From contig JAQQWL010000006.1 of assembly GCA_038363925.1 (NCBI GenBank), forward strand, positions 2,150,501 through 2,214,500: DNA of 64,000 nucleotides, written 5' to 3'. The position numbers and the translations under genes are program-made. Under the pieces are notes generated by a model. That model worked only from the letters and a program-made list of their open reading frames with translations. It was not told where the DNA came from and did not search any database. Shown one piece after another: positions 23,701 through 35,365 of this stretch. The DNA comes from Apiospora phragmitis (lineage: Eukaryota; Ascomycota; Sordariomycetes; Amphisphaeriales; Apiosporaceae). Every line of letters begins with the position of its first letter. Within the stretch, counting starts at the first letter, position 1.

Positions 23701-24993
23701 CCTAACCTCGAAGCTCTACTTTAGAGAAACTGTAAGCAAAGCCGACCACTACAGGTAAGTTTTGCGCTGTCAGCCCCTCGCTAGAGGTTGAGAAGCTGTC
23801 GCGCCCACGCAATACATGCCTACTTCATACCCACACACAAACACACATCCCCCCGCCGCAAGCTGCTAGTTACAGCGGCAGCAACTGCTTTGCAACCCTA
23901 AGCCAACAATTGAGTGTTGTCACAAGCCAACCCCAAAATTGAACAAGAAGAAACGGGAGAAAACACCCCCAGGCCCTTCAGTTGCCCCTGCAGTTGCCCC
24001 GGTGCTAGTTACTTAGGTATAAGCTCGGGCAGGTGCTTCGGGCTAGAAGGGCTGCTGATGCAAGTTCTGGGCCATGGAGCATTACTCGCTGCAGTGCGAT
24101 GATACCCGCCATTCAACCGGGAATTGCCTCGCGCTTCAGTGCCCGAAAAGAATGACACCATTGCTACCCAGCTTCTCTTTCTCTGGAATAAACCGTTTTC
24201 ATTCAATCTCTTCTGCTAGCTCAGCTCTTCCCCTGCTTTATCCCCATACCTTATCCTCTCACTCCTCGCTTATCTTCATCCCTCTTGAGTCTTACGTACT
24301 TCTGGCTGTGCCTTATCTCGACCTGAGAGATACACTACATACAATCAAGCTACCGCAGTTGAATGGGGTTATTTTACTGACCGTAGTTTGGGGCATTACA
24401 GGAATTCATCAAAGAACAAAATCAGACGAACCAACCACAGCTCGTACTTGAACGACACTACTCGCCCTCCGTCGGTCAGCTCAGCTAGGATTCCCTTTGC
24501 ATTCCAATCAGGATTCTTGGGTGGCATTGATGCGGTGTGTATTGCCTGATACACTTATCTTGCATTGCCCTCCTTTTCCCCTTGCTATTGTTCATATGCA
24601 CCTTTGCTTCCTTCCCATACACCCACCCCCTGATTTAGCCAGTGCTCAATTGCCCAACCCATACGCTGGGCCCCTTAATGGCGTTGCAAGGGAGAGTCGA
24701 GCTTAGAAGCGACCATCCGGCTGGCAAAGATAGCATCAGTCTACTACCTATTAAACAGATCACGATAACGAAAATTCTGCTTATTACACACACTACAGTT
24801 CCTCTTGTGCCCTTTTACCCAAAACCGGCTCTATGTGACTCGAGAGTGTTTTCCCAGCTTGTCACTGACATGATCCCATCCTTTCAACAGGTCTCAATTC
24901 TGTCCGTTTGGAAGCAATTGTAACGACGTCACTGTGTACTTCGACCGCTTATAACCTCTGGCATTCTTGGCATAGCTGTTTTGTTCGACTACA
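20779..24993. other. Gene-poor block and probable long leader of the Aim21-like gene
   Basis: No protein gene is supported in 4.2 kb. The final 1.4 kb (from about 23540) is C/T/A-rich. It offers a strong donor CAGGTAAGTT at 23755 and an acceptor TTTCAACAG ending at 24891, so a 5'-UTR intron of about 1.1 kb before the Aim21-like start at 24994 is possible. This is inference from splice words only. Confidence 0.35.
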
Positions 24994-27812
24994 ATGTCCG
25001 CCACTACCATGCAGCAACCACCAGCAATTCCGCCTCGTCCCTCGAGGAGTCAAGATAAGGACAATGGCTCCTCCATGCCTTCGATACCTCCCCGACCCAC
25101 TAAGAGGAGCGTCAACCGATCAGTCTCCCCAAACCATGACCGATTCGCCCCCTCCCCTCTGAACGAGGGCTTTTCGAAAAGTCGTCAACGCGGCCAGAGC
25201 AGCCTGGGCATGTCGGTAAATGCAGCCGACCGTTCGAGCAGTGTAGATCTGCCTTCGATTGGCCAGGAAGGCCAGGAGTACGCCGCTTTTACGGACGAGC
25301 TGGAAGCATCTACTGACGCGCCCCGCCCCGCCTCGACCTCTCCTGAGCAGACCCGAACAATCGGCGAGGATATCCAGCTCTATGCTCCTAAGCCCACAGT
25401 GCCCGCACAAAATGCGAAGCAGCGAGTCATGACGGTCACTCGTACCGATTCGGACAAAGCCGCTTCTTTTGGCATCGGAAGGCCTACCGTCGAAGACGTC
25501 TATGGCTACGGCAAAGGCCTCAAGAAGAAGGCTAGTACGACTAGTCAACTGTCTAACGCCGACAGTCACGTCGAAGACGAACATGGTATCCCCGAGATTG
25601 GGCAGCGGGTGCCTATGCTGCATTATGCCGGGGACGTCCAGGCTCCCTCGCCCGCCCCGAGCGTTGCCATGTCAGAGGCAGCAGGCAGGCCCAAAAACCA
25701 CTCGAGAAAACACAGTGGCCGCACTGGTTTCGATTCCGTTCCCCGGGCAGCTACGGTCTCCACGGCCATGGCGTGGCTCCGGCAGACAAGTTCGAAAAGG
25801 CTTACTACGAGAAGCATCCAGAGTTACACAAGAAGGAAGTCCACAATCACTTACACGATCGTGCCAACGACTACTCGATGAGCAGCGAAGAACTGAATAA
25901 GATCGTCCGTGATACTGCTAGCCGTGGAGGTGGCTTCGGTAAAATCTTAACTCCTATCCCCTAACTTCGGAGCACCTCTAACAAGACAAATAGGTACTGG
26001 AGACCACATTTCCACGCCAAGTGAGCAGGTTGGACATCAAGCTACCGAGGAATACACGTCGAGGATTTCTTCTCCTCGACCACCTTCGGCTGCTGCCAAG
26101 CATGCTGAGCCGATGTCTTCGCCTCTCAAAGGCGGCTTTACCGGGCCGAGATCTCAGTCGACGACACGGACGACGATGGCGTTATCCACGTTGATGACCA
26201 TGGCAACCGCAAGGGATATCATAAGAACAGCGGTGAGCCATCGGAGGTCGGTGCGGACACTGAGGAAGGCTACGAGGCCCCTATTCTGGCATCCGATGAA
26301 GTAGCCAAAGGACCATCGCCGTACGAGTTGCAGCCGGCGGTTGCGCCTCCGGCGGAACGGCGTGGTAGCAACTATGAAATGGAGCAGCCCCGCAGTCGCC
26401 CAAGCAGCCGACCTGCCAGCATCTACAGCCCACCCCCTCCCGAGATGCACTCTACCCCACTTGACGATGTTGAGGAGTATGAGCCTCTATTCCCCGACGA
26501 TGACAAAGGCGACAAGAAGCCAGTGGCTCGTCCCGATCATTTGAAGGAATTCCATCACAGGTTTCCCAGCCAAGACGTCTGGGAGGACGCTCCTAACAGT
26601 GTGCATGCCACAGCAGAAGTACATACACCTGAACCTGCCGAGGGTTTCAGAAGAAGTCGTGCGCAAGAGAAGGCCTCGGACATCACCCCCCGCGAAGGCG
26701 AGACGATAGCCCAGGCATTTGCTAGGAGGCAAGAGGAACTTGCGGAGCTAGAAGACCGTAGTCCTGATCATTTCGCTCAGCGTCGTTCACGACCACCTTC
26801 CTGGGTAGAAGGCCAACCTCATCTCAACACCGAGGTGCAAGCAGCGAGATCAAAATCTGCACACCGATTCCCCAGTCGTGACGTTTGGGAGGACACACCC
26901 GACTCTCTCCAATTCACTACTACAGTCTCTACCCCGCAGGGTGATGACAAAGAGCCAGAGTCCCCCGTTGACCAGCAAGCAACTTCTCAGAAGCCTTCGA
27001 TACCTGCCAGGCCCCCTAAGAAGCAGGGCTCAGGTGATGATAAGCCCGCCATCCCAGACCGGCCGAAGCCACAAATTCCGGCCCGCCCCTCGAAGTCACC
27101 TTCCGGAACCAGGGAACCAGAAGCAGCAACGAAACAGAAACCGGCTGTTCCGGCTCGGCCGGTGGGTGGTAAGATTGCTGCCTTGCAAGCTGGGTTCATG
27201 TCCGACCTCAACAAACGGTTACAGCTTGGGCCTCAAGCTCCTAAGAAGGATGAGCCCCAGGAAGAGCAAAGTGAGGAAAAGGAGAAGGAAAAGGCTCCCC
27301 TTCCTGATGCCCGTAAGGGTCGTGCCAGGGGCCCGCAGCGAAGAGCTCCGACTAAGAGCCCGAGCCCGAACACTTTGCCGACTACAGTGGACGGGAAGCC
27401 GGTATTGAGTTTCTCGACCACTCGGGTTTTGTGGTCGATTGATGAGGAAGGAACTATGACGGTCGATGGTCTAGGCGAGCCTGTTTCCACACCTAGTGAA
27501 CCGAAACCTCCCGTCGAAAAGACCGAGGCCAAGGAGGAGTCCAAGGAGGAGTCCAAGGAAGATTACAAAGAAGAGCCCAAGGAATCGGAAACGACGAAGG
27601 AACCGATTACAGACTCGGCTACCAGCAGTAAGCCTACGGAGCAGCAATCGACAAGTGAGCCAGCGGCAGAAGGATCCGCTCCTATCGAGGAAACTAAGAC
27701 TTTAGCAACTAACACAGCGGGCGAGTCGATCTTGGACGAGACGGTAGCCAAGAAGCCTGAGGGAAATCAGGTACAATATGTCGGAGAAGTGAAAGACGAG
27801 GTAGTGAGCTGA
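24994..27812 (+). CDS. AIM21: Aim21-like actin-patch protein, two single-base frame losses
   Basis: Exons are 24994-25938 and 25994-27812 (55-nt intron). Repaired length is about 921 residues. The N-terminus with repeated IPPRP motifs (about residues 12-16 and 30-35) and SVSPNHDRFAPSPLNE is characteristic of the Aim21 family. The middle contains APADKFEKAYYEKHPELHK and then acidic text. The second half has three clusters of SH3-type ligands (SIPARPPKK, QIPARPSK, AVPARP) and a repeated HRFPS(Q/R)DVWED block. In yeast, Aim21 works with Tda2 on cortical actin patches and limits barbed-end growth. One base is missing at CCCCGGG (25741-25747), where the frame changes to PGSYGLHGHGV, and one at CCGGGCC (26141-26147), before EISVDDTDDD. 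Everything else is open, so assembly error is likely. Confidence 0.82.
26556..26940 (+). repeat. Two copies of an HRFPSxDVWEDxP motif in the Aim21-like protein
   Basis: Copy 1 starts at 26556 (HRFPSQDVWEDAPNS) and copy 2 at 26862 (HRFPSRDVWEDTPDS). Each is followed by a Thr/Val-rich stretch ending in TP. About 100 residues separate them. The pair looks like a duplicated short linear binding motif. Confidence 0.75.
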
Positions 27813-28619
27813 TCGTCGAATCCATACATACACGGTGAAGAGTAATAGCTGCGGTTTGGTTCCTTATTTGATCATTTATCTCCGGTCCATTGACTTGGGG
27901 TTTTGGCCTTTCCTTGCTGAGGAGCTCGATGGGATATGTGGGAAATTACGAAAAACAGTTGGGCCTCAGGGGGAATGGGCTTCTCGGGGATGTGTGGTGT
28001 GGTGGTGCGTGCGTGTGTAGAAATCAGCAACGATGAAGTGTCTTCATCCTGTTGGTTGAGTGCCGGTGTTTCGAAGCTAGCTTTCTCGTTGAATAGGTCA
28101 GCATTCGTTCCTTTCGCATCCTGGATGGTACCCTAAGATCCTTGACAGCCCGTAAAACCAATAAGAGCTACGCGGGTATGGTGTTTATTCCAACATATCG
28201 GACAGCAATAGTAGATTACCAATATATACATTATATCCAGCAAGGAAATAAACACTACTAGAGAAAGAACAGCCCGTGATTGAGGTTGAGGCGTGAAGAG
28301 TGAAGAAATTGGTCGGTATGGGAAAGGTCAGATCTGATATCCAGGTGATATGAAGTCCGGCCTCCAACATCTAAACGACGTAAAGTCATCGTATTACATA
28401 CAGGATGTGGCCGTTACGTGAAGGTCCATTGCTTAGTAAGTTGTCAGTGACTCACTCATATGCTTCTATTCACACTGCCCAGTACAGCTGAAGCCCATTG
28501 GGTTAGTCACACCGGGGAAGCCAATTCACCAACGAGGGTGGCGGAGCAGCATCACATCTGTACTTAACTCCATTGGTGATGCCAGGTGGTTCCCAAACTG
28601 CCAACACCACGTTTGATGA
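27813..28619. other. Intergenic, promoter side of the PARP-like gene
   Basis: About 800 bp with no gene. An ATG at 28616 (ATGAATGAAAATG) overlaps the main start out of frame and could act as an upstream start. Confidence 0.5.
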
Positions 28620-30410
28620 ATGAAAATGTCGGATACATACCTCTTCTCCGAGGACGAGCTCGTCGAGCTCTCCTTTATACGTGATCTGGAACTAGACCAG
28701 CTCGTCAATGAGGGACTACTCGGCGACCACCTGAGGCTTTCTTCTCCCTTGGATGCAGAACTGGCCTTTGCTTACGATGAGCTCACTCTTCGCGTTCTGG
28801 CTGGGCCACACTACCCAGTCGTGGCAGTGGCATGGAGCGTCGAGTGCCACCACACGCTCTCCCGCACCGCCGTCATCGATCTGCGCGCGCGTCTGGGCGA
28901 GATCGTGGAAGAGGCCAGTCACACGAACAACATGGAGAAATGGCGGGCGCGCGAGTCGGACGCCGGCTCTGGCATCTACGAACCTACCATGGTGGTTCTC
29001 TCGCTAGTGAAGGAAACGGTCGCATACATCGAATCATTCCGGCGGAAAGTGGAAGAGCGCAAACCACTAAAGCAGCAGCAACAGCAGTACCAGGGAGAAA
29101 ATCAGTTCACCACCAAGCCCCAGCTGAAGCAACTGGCCAATATCTCCCGAAACCAATCCGAGGGGATAGAGCGTGGAACTGCTTTCGAGTTGTTGGGGAA
29201 GTCACCCGCGGATATCATTCGCAAGATCCCTCCCCAGTTTCGCGTGCTTCATGTGGAAGAAGTACTTCGGCAAGACCTGGTACATGCGTTCCGACGACGC
29301 CAGGAGAGACTCCGCAACCAGCTTTCTGGCAGATCAGCAAATTATCTTCGCCGCTATATACCCCCCCACGCTGCGCACAGAAATCGATTGGAAGACATGG
29401 TAGAGCATATCGTCAAGCCGCACCAGACCTGGCACGGAACACAGCGCCAATTTGTCCCGTCCATTGTCCGTCATGGTTTCTTGAAACCGGGCGAAATGAA
29501 CCCCAATACACAGGCCGAACATGAGATTCGCTGCGGCTCGACGTACGGGCGTGGTATCTACAGCAGCCCCGATCCTGCATTCTCCCTCTCGTACTCGAAC
29601 TATGAGTGCGAGGCGACGCCCCCCGACCAGTACTTTGGGCTCAAGCTCATCGTCTGCGCGACACTGATGGGCCGGACGGGCGGCATCCTTCGAGAACATA
29701 ACTGGTGCCACGAGGATCGGACCCACAGCGAAGAGATCGACTCGTACGTGTGCAACCGCGAGCTCGAGTACATCGTCTTCGACAGGGCTCAGATTATTCC
29801 GGTCTACGTCGTCCACCTGGACTGGGGCGAGGACAACGCGGCGCACTTCGCCAACCTGCCCGCGGATCCGAACCAGTGGGCCAAGGCCCCCAAGACCAAG
29901 ACCCGCAGGCGCCTCCTGAAGGATCAGCAGAAGGACATTTGGCCCGACGAGGCCCGGCGCGCCAAGCAGGCCATCATGGCACGGGCTTCCAAGTGGTTCC
30001 CTTACGGCTACGGCCCGGCCAACAGCGGCAGCTTCGTGGTCGAGGAGGTTGGTGAGGTGGACGACGACGACGAGGAGTACGGCGATTACCAGGCGTTGCG
30101 TGGCGAAGGCGAAGGCGACGGTGCCAAGAAAGGACAGGCCAACATGGACTTCTGGAGTTGGGTCAAGGCGGCGGGCATGGAAGAGGAGGCCGAGTTCGAG
30201 GAAATGTACCGGCGCGAGGACGGCAGGGAGGCGGACGAATACCGGACGGAGCGGGCAGAACGGTCCCAACCGGCTCATGTTCCGAGCTGGGACAGCATAC
30301 CCGATCCGGTAGTTCTGGGACACGAGAGCAGCGATGACGATGGCGAAGTCGAAGGGGAGAGCGAGGGCGACGACAATGAGGGTTACGGACTGGAGAGATT
30401 GTTGATCTGA
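28620..30410 (+). CDS. PARP-type ADP-ribosyltransferase with N-terminal RWD-like domain
   Basis: One uninterrupted exon of 596 residues; Met at 28620 or 28626. Residues 5-145 (SEDELVELSFI..., then GPHYPVVAVAWSVE) look like an RWD/UBC-fold domain. After a Gln-rich linker and a helical stretch comes a PARP catalytic domain at about 265-405. The H-Y-E triad can be read directly: His272 in TWHGT, Tyr314 in YGRGIYSSPDPAFSLSY, and Glu383 in LEYIVFDRAQIIPVY (compare the NEYIVYD region of PARP1). By family knowledge this residue set supports NAD-dependent ADP-ribose transfer, and the Glu is the residue needed for chain elongation. The last 190 residues are very acidic (runs of D/E) with a WSWVKAAG segment. 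There are no DNA-binding zinc fingers, WGR or BRCT domain, so it is not a PARP1 homologue. The target is unknown. The RWD call is weaker than the PARP call. Confidence 0.82.
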   Translation: MKMSDTYLFSEDELVELSFIRDLELDQLVNEGLLGDHLRLSSPLDAELAFAYDELTLRVLAGPHYPVVAVAWSVECHHTLSRTAVIDLRARLGEIVEEASHTNNMEKWRARESDAGSGIYEPTMVVLSLVKETVAYIESFRRKVEERKPLKQQQQQYQGENQFTTKPQLKQLANISRNQSEGIERGTAFELLGKSPADIIRKIPPQFRVLHVEEVLRQDLVHAFRRRQERLRNQLSGRSANYLRRYIPPHAAHRNRLEDMVEHIVKPHQTWHGTQRQFVPSIVRHGFLKPGEMNPNTQAEHEIRCGSTYGRGIYSSPDPAFSLSYSNYECEATPPDQYFGLKLIVCATLMGRTGGILREHNWCHEDRTHSEEIDSYVCNRELEYIVFDRAQIIPVYVVHLDWGEDNAAHFANLPADPNQWAKAPKTKTRRRLLKDQQKDIWPDEARRAKQAIMARASKWFPYGYGPANSGSFVVEEVGEVDDDDEEYGDYQALRGEGEGDGAKKGQANMDFWSWVKAAGMEEEAEFEEMYRREDGREADEYRTERAERSQPAHVPSWDSIPDPVVLGHESSDDDGEVEGESEGDDNEGYGLERLLI

Positions 30411-31213
30411 GCTGCAAGACAGATGACGATACTCTAGATTTTGGCTTCCATGTAGACTACCTAACGTTGAGAGCGATGATACCCAATTGCATTCATTTAT
30501 CTACTATTCTTTTGTTGAGCACTACCAGTCCATGATGGTATTCCGGAACATTCTAGCTGTTCACTAATAAATGGCGTCAGCCAACATCTACCGTGTAATG
30601 AAGTTGGAAGGTTGGCAGATCATAGCGATCCCAGATTTGAATGGTGGGCTGTTTCTCCAGGTGTTGGGTTACAGAGATGCAGGGGCTCGCTCTCGGCGCC
30701 ACATCCCTGCAGATCCCCTGTAGGAGATGCAAGTACAGCGCAGCACAGCTCCACGGTTAGGCGGTTTATGCGGCTAGCGTTGCCCCGCCAACGCACCAAC
30801 TTCGCCCATGTCAATACCAAGCTTTGCTTTGGGAAAAGCGAGAGGGGGGAGAAAGCGAGAAGACGGTGAGCTTCACCCTAGTCATGTCTTGCGCACACCC
30901 ACATACATCACGTACATTCCCTAATTCCGCCATCTGCACCTACATTTACACATTTTCCCGACAAGAGTCTGGAGTCTGGACAGAACCGTCCTCTTTAATC
31001 TAATTCTAAGGAATCCGGGTGTGCAACTCGTTCTTCCTTCGCCTCCTTCGAGCACCCGTCGACCAGCCTGTGGAATTCCTGGGCAATCACCTGCGCCTGG
31101 CAATTGCACCAAAGGCGGCTCGCGCTTCCGTTGAATCACACCCTCCGTATATGCCCCAAGCGCATATTGCTTCTACTATCTGTTTGTAACAACCCTTTTG
31201 AGTGTCGGGCATC
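30411..31213. other. Intergenic, promoter side of the F-BAR gene
   Basis: About 800 bp without a supported gene. Confidence 0.5.
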
Positions 31214-34200
31214 ATGCCTGCCGCCACTGAAGGCCCGACAGTGGCACTGTCGTGTAAGTAGTCCTTCTTTTTTTATCCCTCATCCAGCCGTGATCGTGTA
31301 TGCACTTGCATATGTAAGTAATGAAGGAAGGCACTTGGACCATTAAGTACTGACCGACATGCCTTCTCCACAACAGTCGCCAACAACTTCTGGGGAAAGG
31401 AAGATGCCGGTGTGCCACCCTTACTCGATCGCATGCTCGCGGCCAAGCAGACAAATGACGAGCTGCGAGCCTTCTACGCGGCCCGCGCCTCCATCGAGGA
31501 TGAGTACGCGAGGAAGCTCCTGTCCCTGAGTCGGAAGTCGCTGGGGTCCCACGAGACCGGCGGCCTGAAGACGTCACTCGACACGGTCCGGGGCGAGGTC
31601 GAGTCCATCGCCAAGCAGCACTCGAGCATCGCCAACCAGATGAAGACAGAGCTCGAGGAGCCCCTCGCCGCCTTCGCCGGCGGCATGAAGGAGCGCCGCA
31701 AGATCGTCCAGAACACAGTCGAGAAGCTGCTCAAGGTCAAGGTGCAGCAGACCCAGGCGGTCAACAAGTCGCGCGACAAGTACGAGCAGGAGTGCCTCAA
31801 AATCAAGGGCTACCTCGCGCAGGGTCACATGGTTATGGGCCAGGAAGAGCGCAAGAACAAGGCCAAGCTGGAGAAGACCCAGATCAGCTTGGCCACCTCC
31901 AACTCCGAGTACGAGATGGCCATCAAGGCCCTCGAGGACACCACCGCCCGCTGGAACCGCGAGTGGAAGGCCGCCGCTGACAAATTCCAGGACCTGGAGG
32001 AGGAGCGGCTCGACTTCACCAAGAGCTCGCTGTGGACCTTCGCCAACATTGCGTCGACCGTCTGTGTTAGCGACGATGCGTCATGCGAGAAGATCCGCCT
32101 GTCACTAGAGAAGATGGAGGTCGAGAGGGACATCATCAACTTCATCACCGAGAGGGGCACCGGGCAGGAGATCCCTGACCCGCCCAAGTACATCAACTTC
32201 TGCAGAGGAGACGTGGAAGACCACGAATCGATAGCATCGGTGGATCCGGATGATGCCTATTCGGTGGCGCAATTCCCGCGAAATATCAACCCGGCTTTCC
32301 GCAGCTCCTCACCCCAGCCCTCCACATACTCATCCCATCACGACCCTAATTCTTCTCTCGCGCGCGACCTCGCCCACCAGGATCCTCTTCCCCCGCCTGT
32401 TCGGGAGCCCGTCAGAGAGCCTGTTCGGGAACCTATGAGGGAACCTGTTCGGGAGCCCGTCAGAGAGCCTGTTCGGGAACCTATGAGGGAACCTGTGCGG
32501 GAACCGCCTATGAGGGAGTCTGTTCGGGAACCTATGCGAGAGCCTGTTCGTGAGGCCATTCGTGAGCCCGTTCGGGAACCTGTTCGAGATCTCGTTCGGG
32601 ATCCTTATGCTTCCACAAGTCGAGAGCCGACAGCGACACCGCAAAAGGGTCCTGGCTCAGTCATTCCACCTTCTGGCAGTCGTCAGTCGAACATGCTGCA
32701 GAAGCAGCAGCATTATGAGACCTCGCAGTTCGCAGCAGTTCCCCACGACCCTTACCCGATGGATGGTATGACGATGCTGTGCCGTACGGACGGTCCCGGC
32801 TCCGGCATGAACTCGGCGACAAGCTCCAACTTGTCAGCCCGGCCATCCAGCCGCGACGAGCATAGCGATTACTCGAACCCTACGTCTCTCTCTAGTATGG
32901 ATCCCCCTAGTGGCCAAGTATCGCCTATGAAGCAACCCGAGCAGCCGGCGGCAATCGAGGACTCTCCTGACAAACGGGTGTTCAAGAAAAAGAGCGGCTT
33001 CTTCCAGAACCACAGCCCCTTCAGGAGGAAGAGTACCAAGGAGATGCAAGCGCCGATCAATAGGAACACTTGGGGACCTGTGACCACACAACATACACAG
33101 CACAACTCGGCAGGATCGAGACGGCCACAGTTGTATCAGCAACACGAGCGGAGCATGACTTCCGATCGCAGCTTTGCTCCTGAACGCAGCCTGGTCGCCG
33201 AACGCAATCTGGCTCCCGAGCGCAATCTGGCTTCCGAACGTGCTGCCAGCCCTGACCCGATTGATGCTAACGCCAGCCTGGCTCTCAATATCGGCCAGAA
33301 CGTATTCGAAGTCGCCAACTCTGATCGTAAGAAGAGGCAAGCGGAGCAGGATGCGACTCCCGCGGAGGAACTGGACCCCATCGCGCTGGCGCTGGCGGAA
33401 CTGAAGGGAGTAACAGGCAACAAGCAGTCAGCGGGAAGGATGTCGGCCGACCACTACCATGGTATTGCTACTCCGGCACCAGGCTCAGAGCGGTCACAGC
33501 AGTTCTCCCGATCCGTACCAGCGCCGAGGACCAACAGTGATGTCACTGCAGCCAAGCGTGGGACGCCGCCTCCGTCGTACGACCAGCAAGTGACACGCCT
33601 CGGTGTCCCGGCAGCCGCATGCACGAAGAAGGCAATGCAAGCTACCTCGCGCAAATACGAGCAGCAGACACGCGAGATGTTCACGCGCCCCCAGCCCAGC
33701 TCCTATAATAGCGCCCCCGCCGCGCGACCGTCGACCAGGGGCAGTGAGATGCCGCGGGCAGCTAGCCCAGCGGTGCCTCGCGCTCTTTCTCCGGGTCTTG
33801 GTACTCGCCCTGAAATGGCAGCCCAGGTCAAACCCCTGGCGCCGTCCCAAGCACAGCCCCCGGCACAACCGCCGGTCGAGGCACGACAGTCATACCGTGC
33901 TCCTTCCCCTAACCCTTACGCCGCCAGTCATCAACCCCAGGCACAGGCAGAACCGCGGCAGTCGTACCAACGCTCGGCATCTCCCAACCCGTACGCTGCT
34001 GCCAACCACCAACCGCAGCCAGATCCGCGGTCGTCGTACCATGCGCCGTCCCCTGCGCCGTACAACAGCCCCCGACAACCGACGCGCAGCGAGTCGCGGA
34101 TGACAACGTCGGAAACGCCTAGACGTGGGTCGGACAACCCCTATTACCACCAGAACTCACCGAGCACCCAGTCAGTGAATCGAACGGCGTCACCAGCCAC

Positions 34201-34727
34201 CTTCCGAGGTGGCGACTACGACCGTCCCAGCAGTGGCCAGATGGGTGGCAATCAGCTGGGCAGTCAGATGGGCAGTGACTTGGCTGTGCAGCTGGCGCCG
34301 TTGGGTGGTGATGACGGGTACGGCTCCCAGCGCGGTCGGGGTGGTGGCAGCAGGCCGGGCACCAGCCAAAGCGGAGCGGTGGCGTTCTACGATGGCAGGT
34401 CGATGTCACAAAGCCGACAGCGAAGTAAGAGCGTGGCGGACCCTAGCAGACAGTACACTAGAGAAGGCCGGCCGATTCTCCATTTTGGTAAGTTTCTCAT
34501 GGCAGTCCATGGATGGTGGTGGAGATTATAGTAGCTAACACAGCAATTCAGCGCGAGCATTGTACATGTACCAGGCTGCCATCCCCGAAGAGCTGGGATT
34601 CAGCAAGGGAGATTACCTGGCGGTGCTGCGGCACCAGGACGATGGATGGTGGGAGGCCGAGATTCACTCTGGCAACGGGGCCGGACGAGGCGGGCTAGTG
34701 CCCAGCAACTACCTGCAGCCCTGTTAA
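31214..34727 (+). CDS. F-BAR and SH3 cytokinesis protein (Cdc15/Imp2/Hof1 type)
   Basis: Exons are 31214-31253, 31377-34487 and 34552-34727; 1108 residues, phases consistent. The F-BAR domain occupies about residues 14-280 (FANNFWGKEDAGVPPLLDRM, IEDEYARKLLSLSRKSLGS, LWTFANIAS) and forms curved dimers on the plasma membrane. A disordered, phosphosite-rich middle contains an RE-charged tetrapeptide repeat and Pro/Ser/Tyr repeats. The C-terminal SH3 domain (about 1052-1108) keeps ALYMYQAAIPEELGFSKGDY, DDGWWEAE and GLVPSNYLQP. The last intron sits just before the SH3 domain. In yeasts, this class links the actomyosin ring to the membrane and the SH3 domain recruits proline-rich partners. Septation or hyphal-tip actin control is the expected role. 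Confidence 0.93.
32396..32605 (+). repeat. PVRE tetrapeptide tandem repeat (17 units) in the F-BAR protein
   Basis: 210 bp encode 17 degenerate 4-residue units of the type P-V-R-E or P-M-R-E, with one extra Pro. Within it, a 48-bp block at 32396-32443 is repeated exactly at 32444-32491, pointing to recent slippage or unequal exchange. The product alternates +/- charge with Pro every fourth residue. Confidence 0.95.
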
Positions 34728-35365
34728 GGACGATGAATGAATGAATGAAACGGAGAGGACGAAGGGAACGAGGAATGAAATTGGTTCAATTCTGTTTTGC
34801 AGTTGCACATATTTCACCGTACAGCAAGCGAGTTTATACATGTAAGTGTTAGCGGACATGAACGGATTACGATACAACTGGATAATTGGCATGGCGTTAT
34901 TGTATATTCTCTTTTTGGCGGATGATGCATTTTCAGAGCTTGCCCAAAACAATGAGAAGATATTCTGAACCCAATTAGCCATATGAACTGAACCTTGAGA
35001 CCCCTGATGGCAAAGGAGCATGTGATGAAAGCGAAGCACCCTTGGCACCCAATGTTGACATGACGTCGGTACCACACAGGCCGCTATTGTCACAATGCCA
35101 GGCGCTATGGCGGGGCACTAGCCAATCGGCAAGGGTCCCTAGCGAGCTGCTATTCCAGGTATTACCAGTACCACTCACGCATTCGCATCATCTTCTTGCT
35201 CCTTCTTCCCCACAACCATCTTGGTGCCAATACTGTCAACTGTGTGAAACCAAGCGACCTTCTTTGCTGCCCTTCCTGGCATCCTGGCCAAGGTCGCTGC
35301 GTTGCAGAGAAGCAAACGTTGTTCGTTACCATCACCAAAACCAGGTTCAGCCGAAAGTGGACAAG
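34728..35365. other. Intergenic, promoter side of the seipin gene
   Basis: About 640 bp. No gene seen. Confidence 0.5.

Noticed and set aside
29334..30323. 329-codon open frame on the minus strand
   Set aside because: It lies wholly antisense to the PARP-like gene, and its Val/Leu/Arg-rich composition mirrors the GC-rich codons of the real gene.
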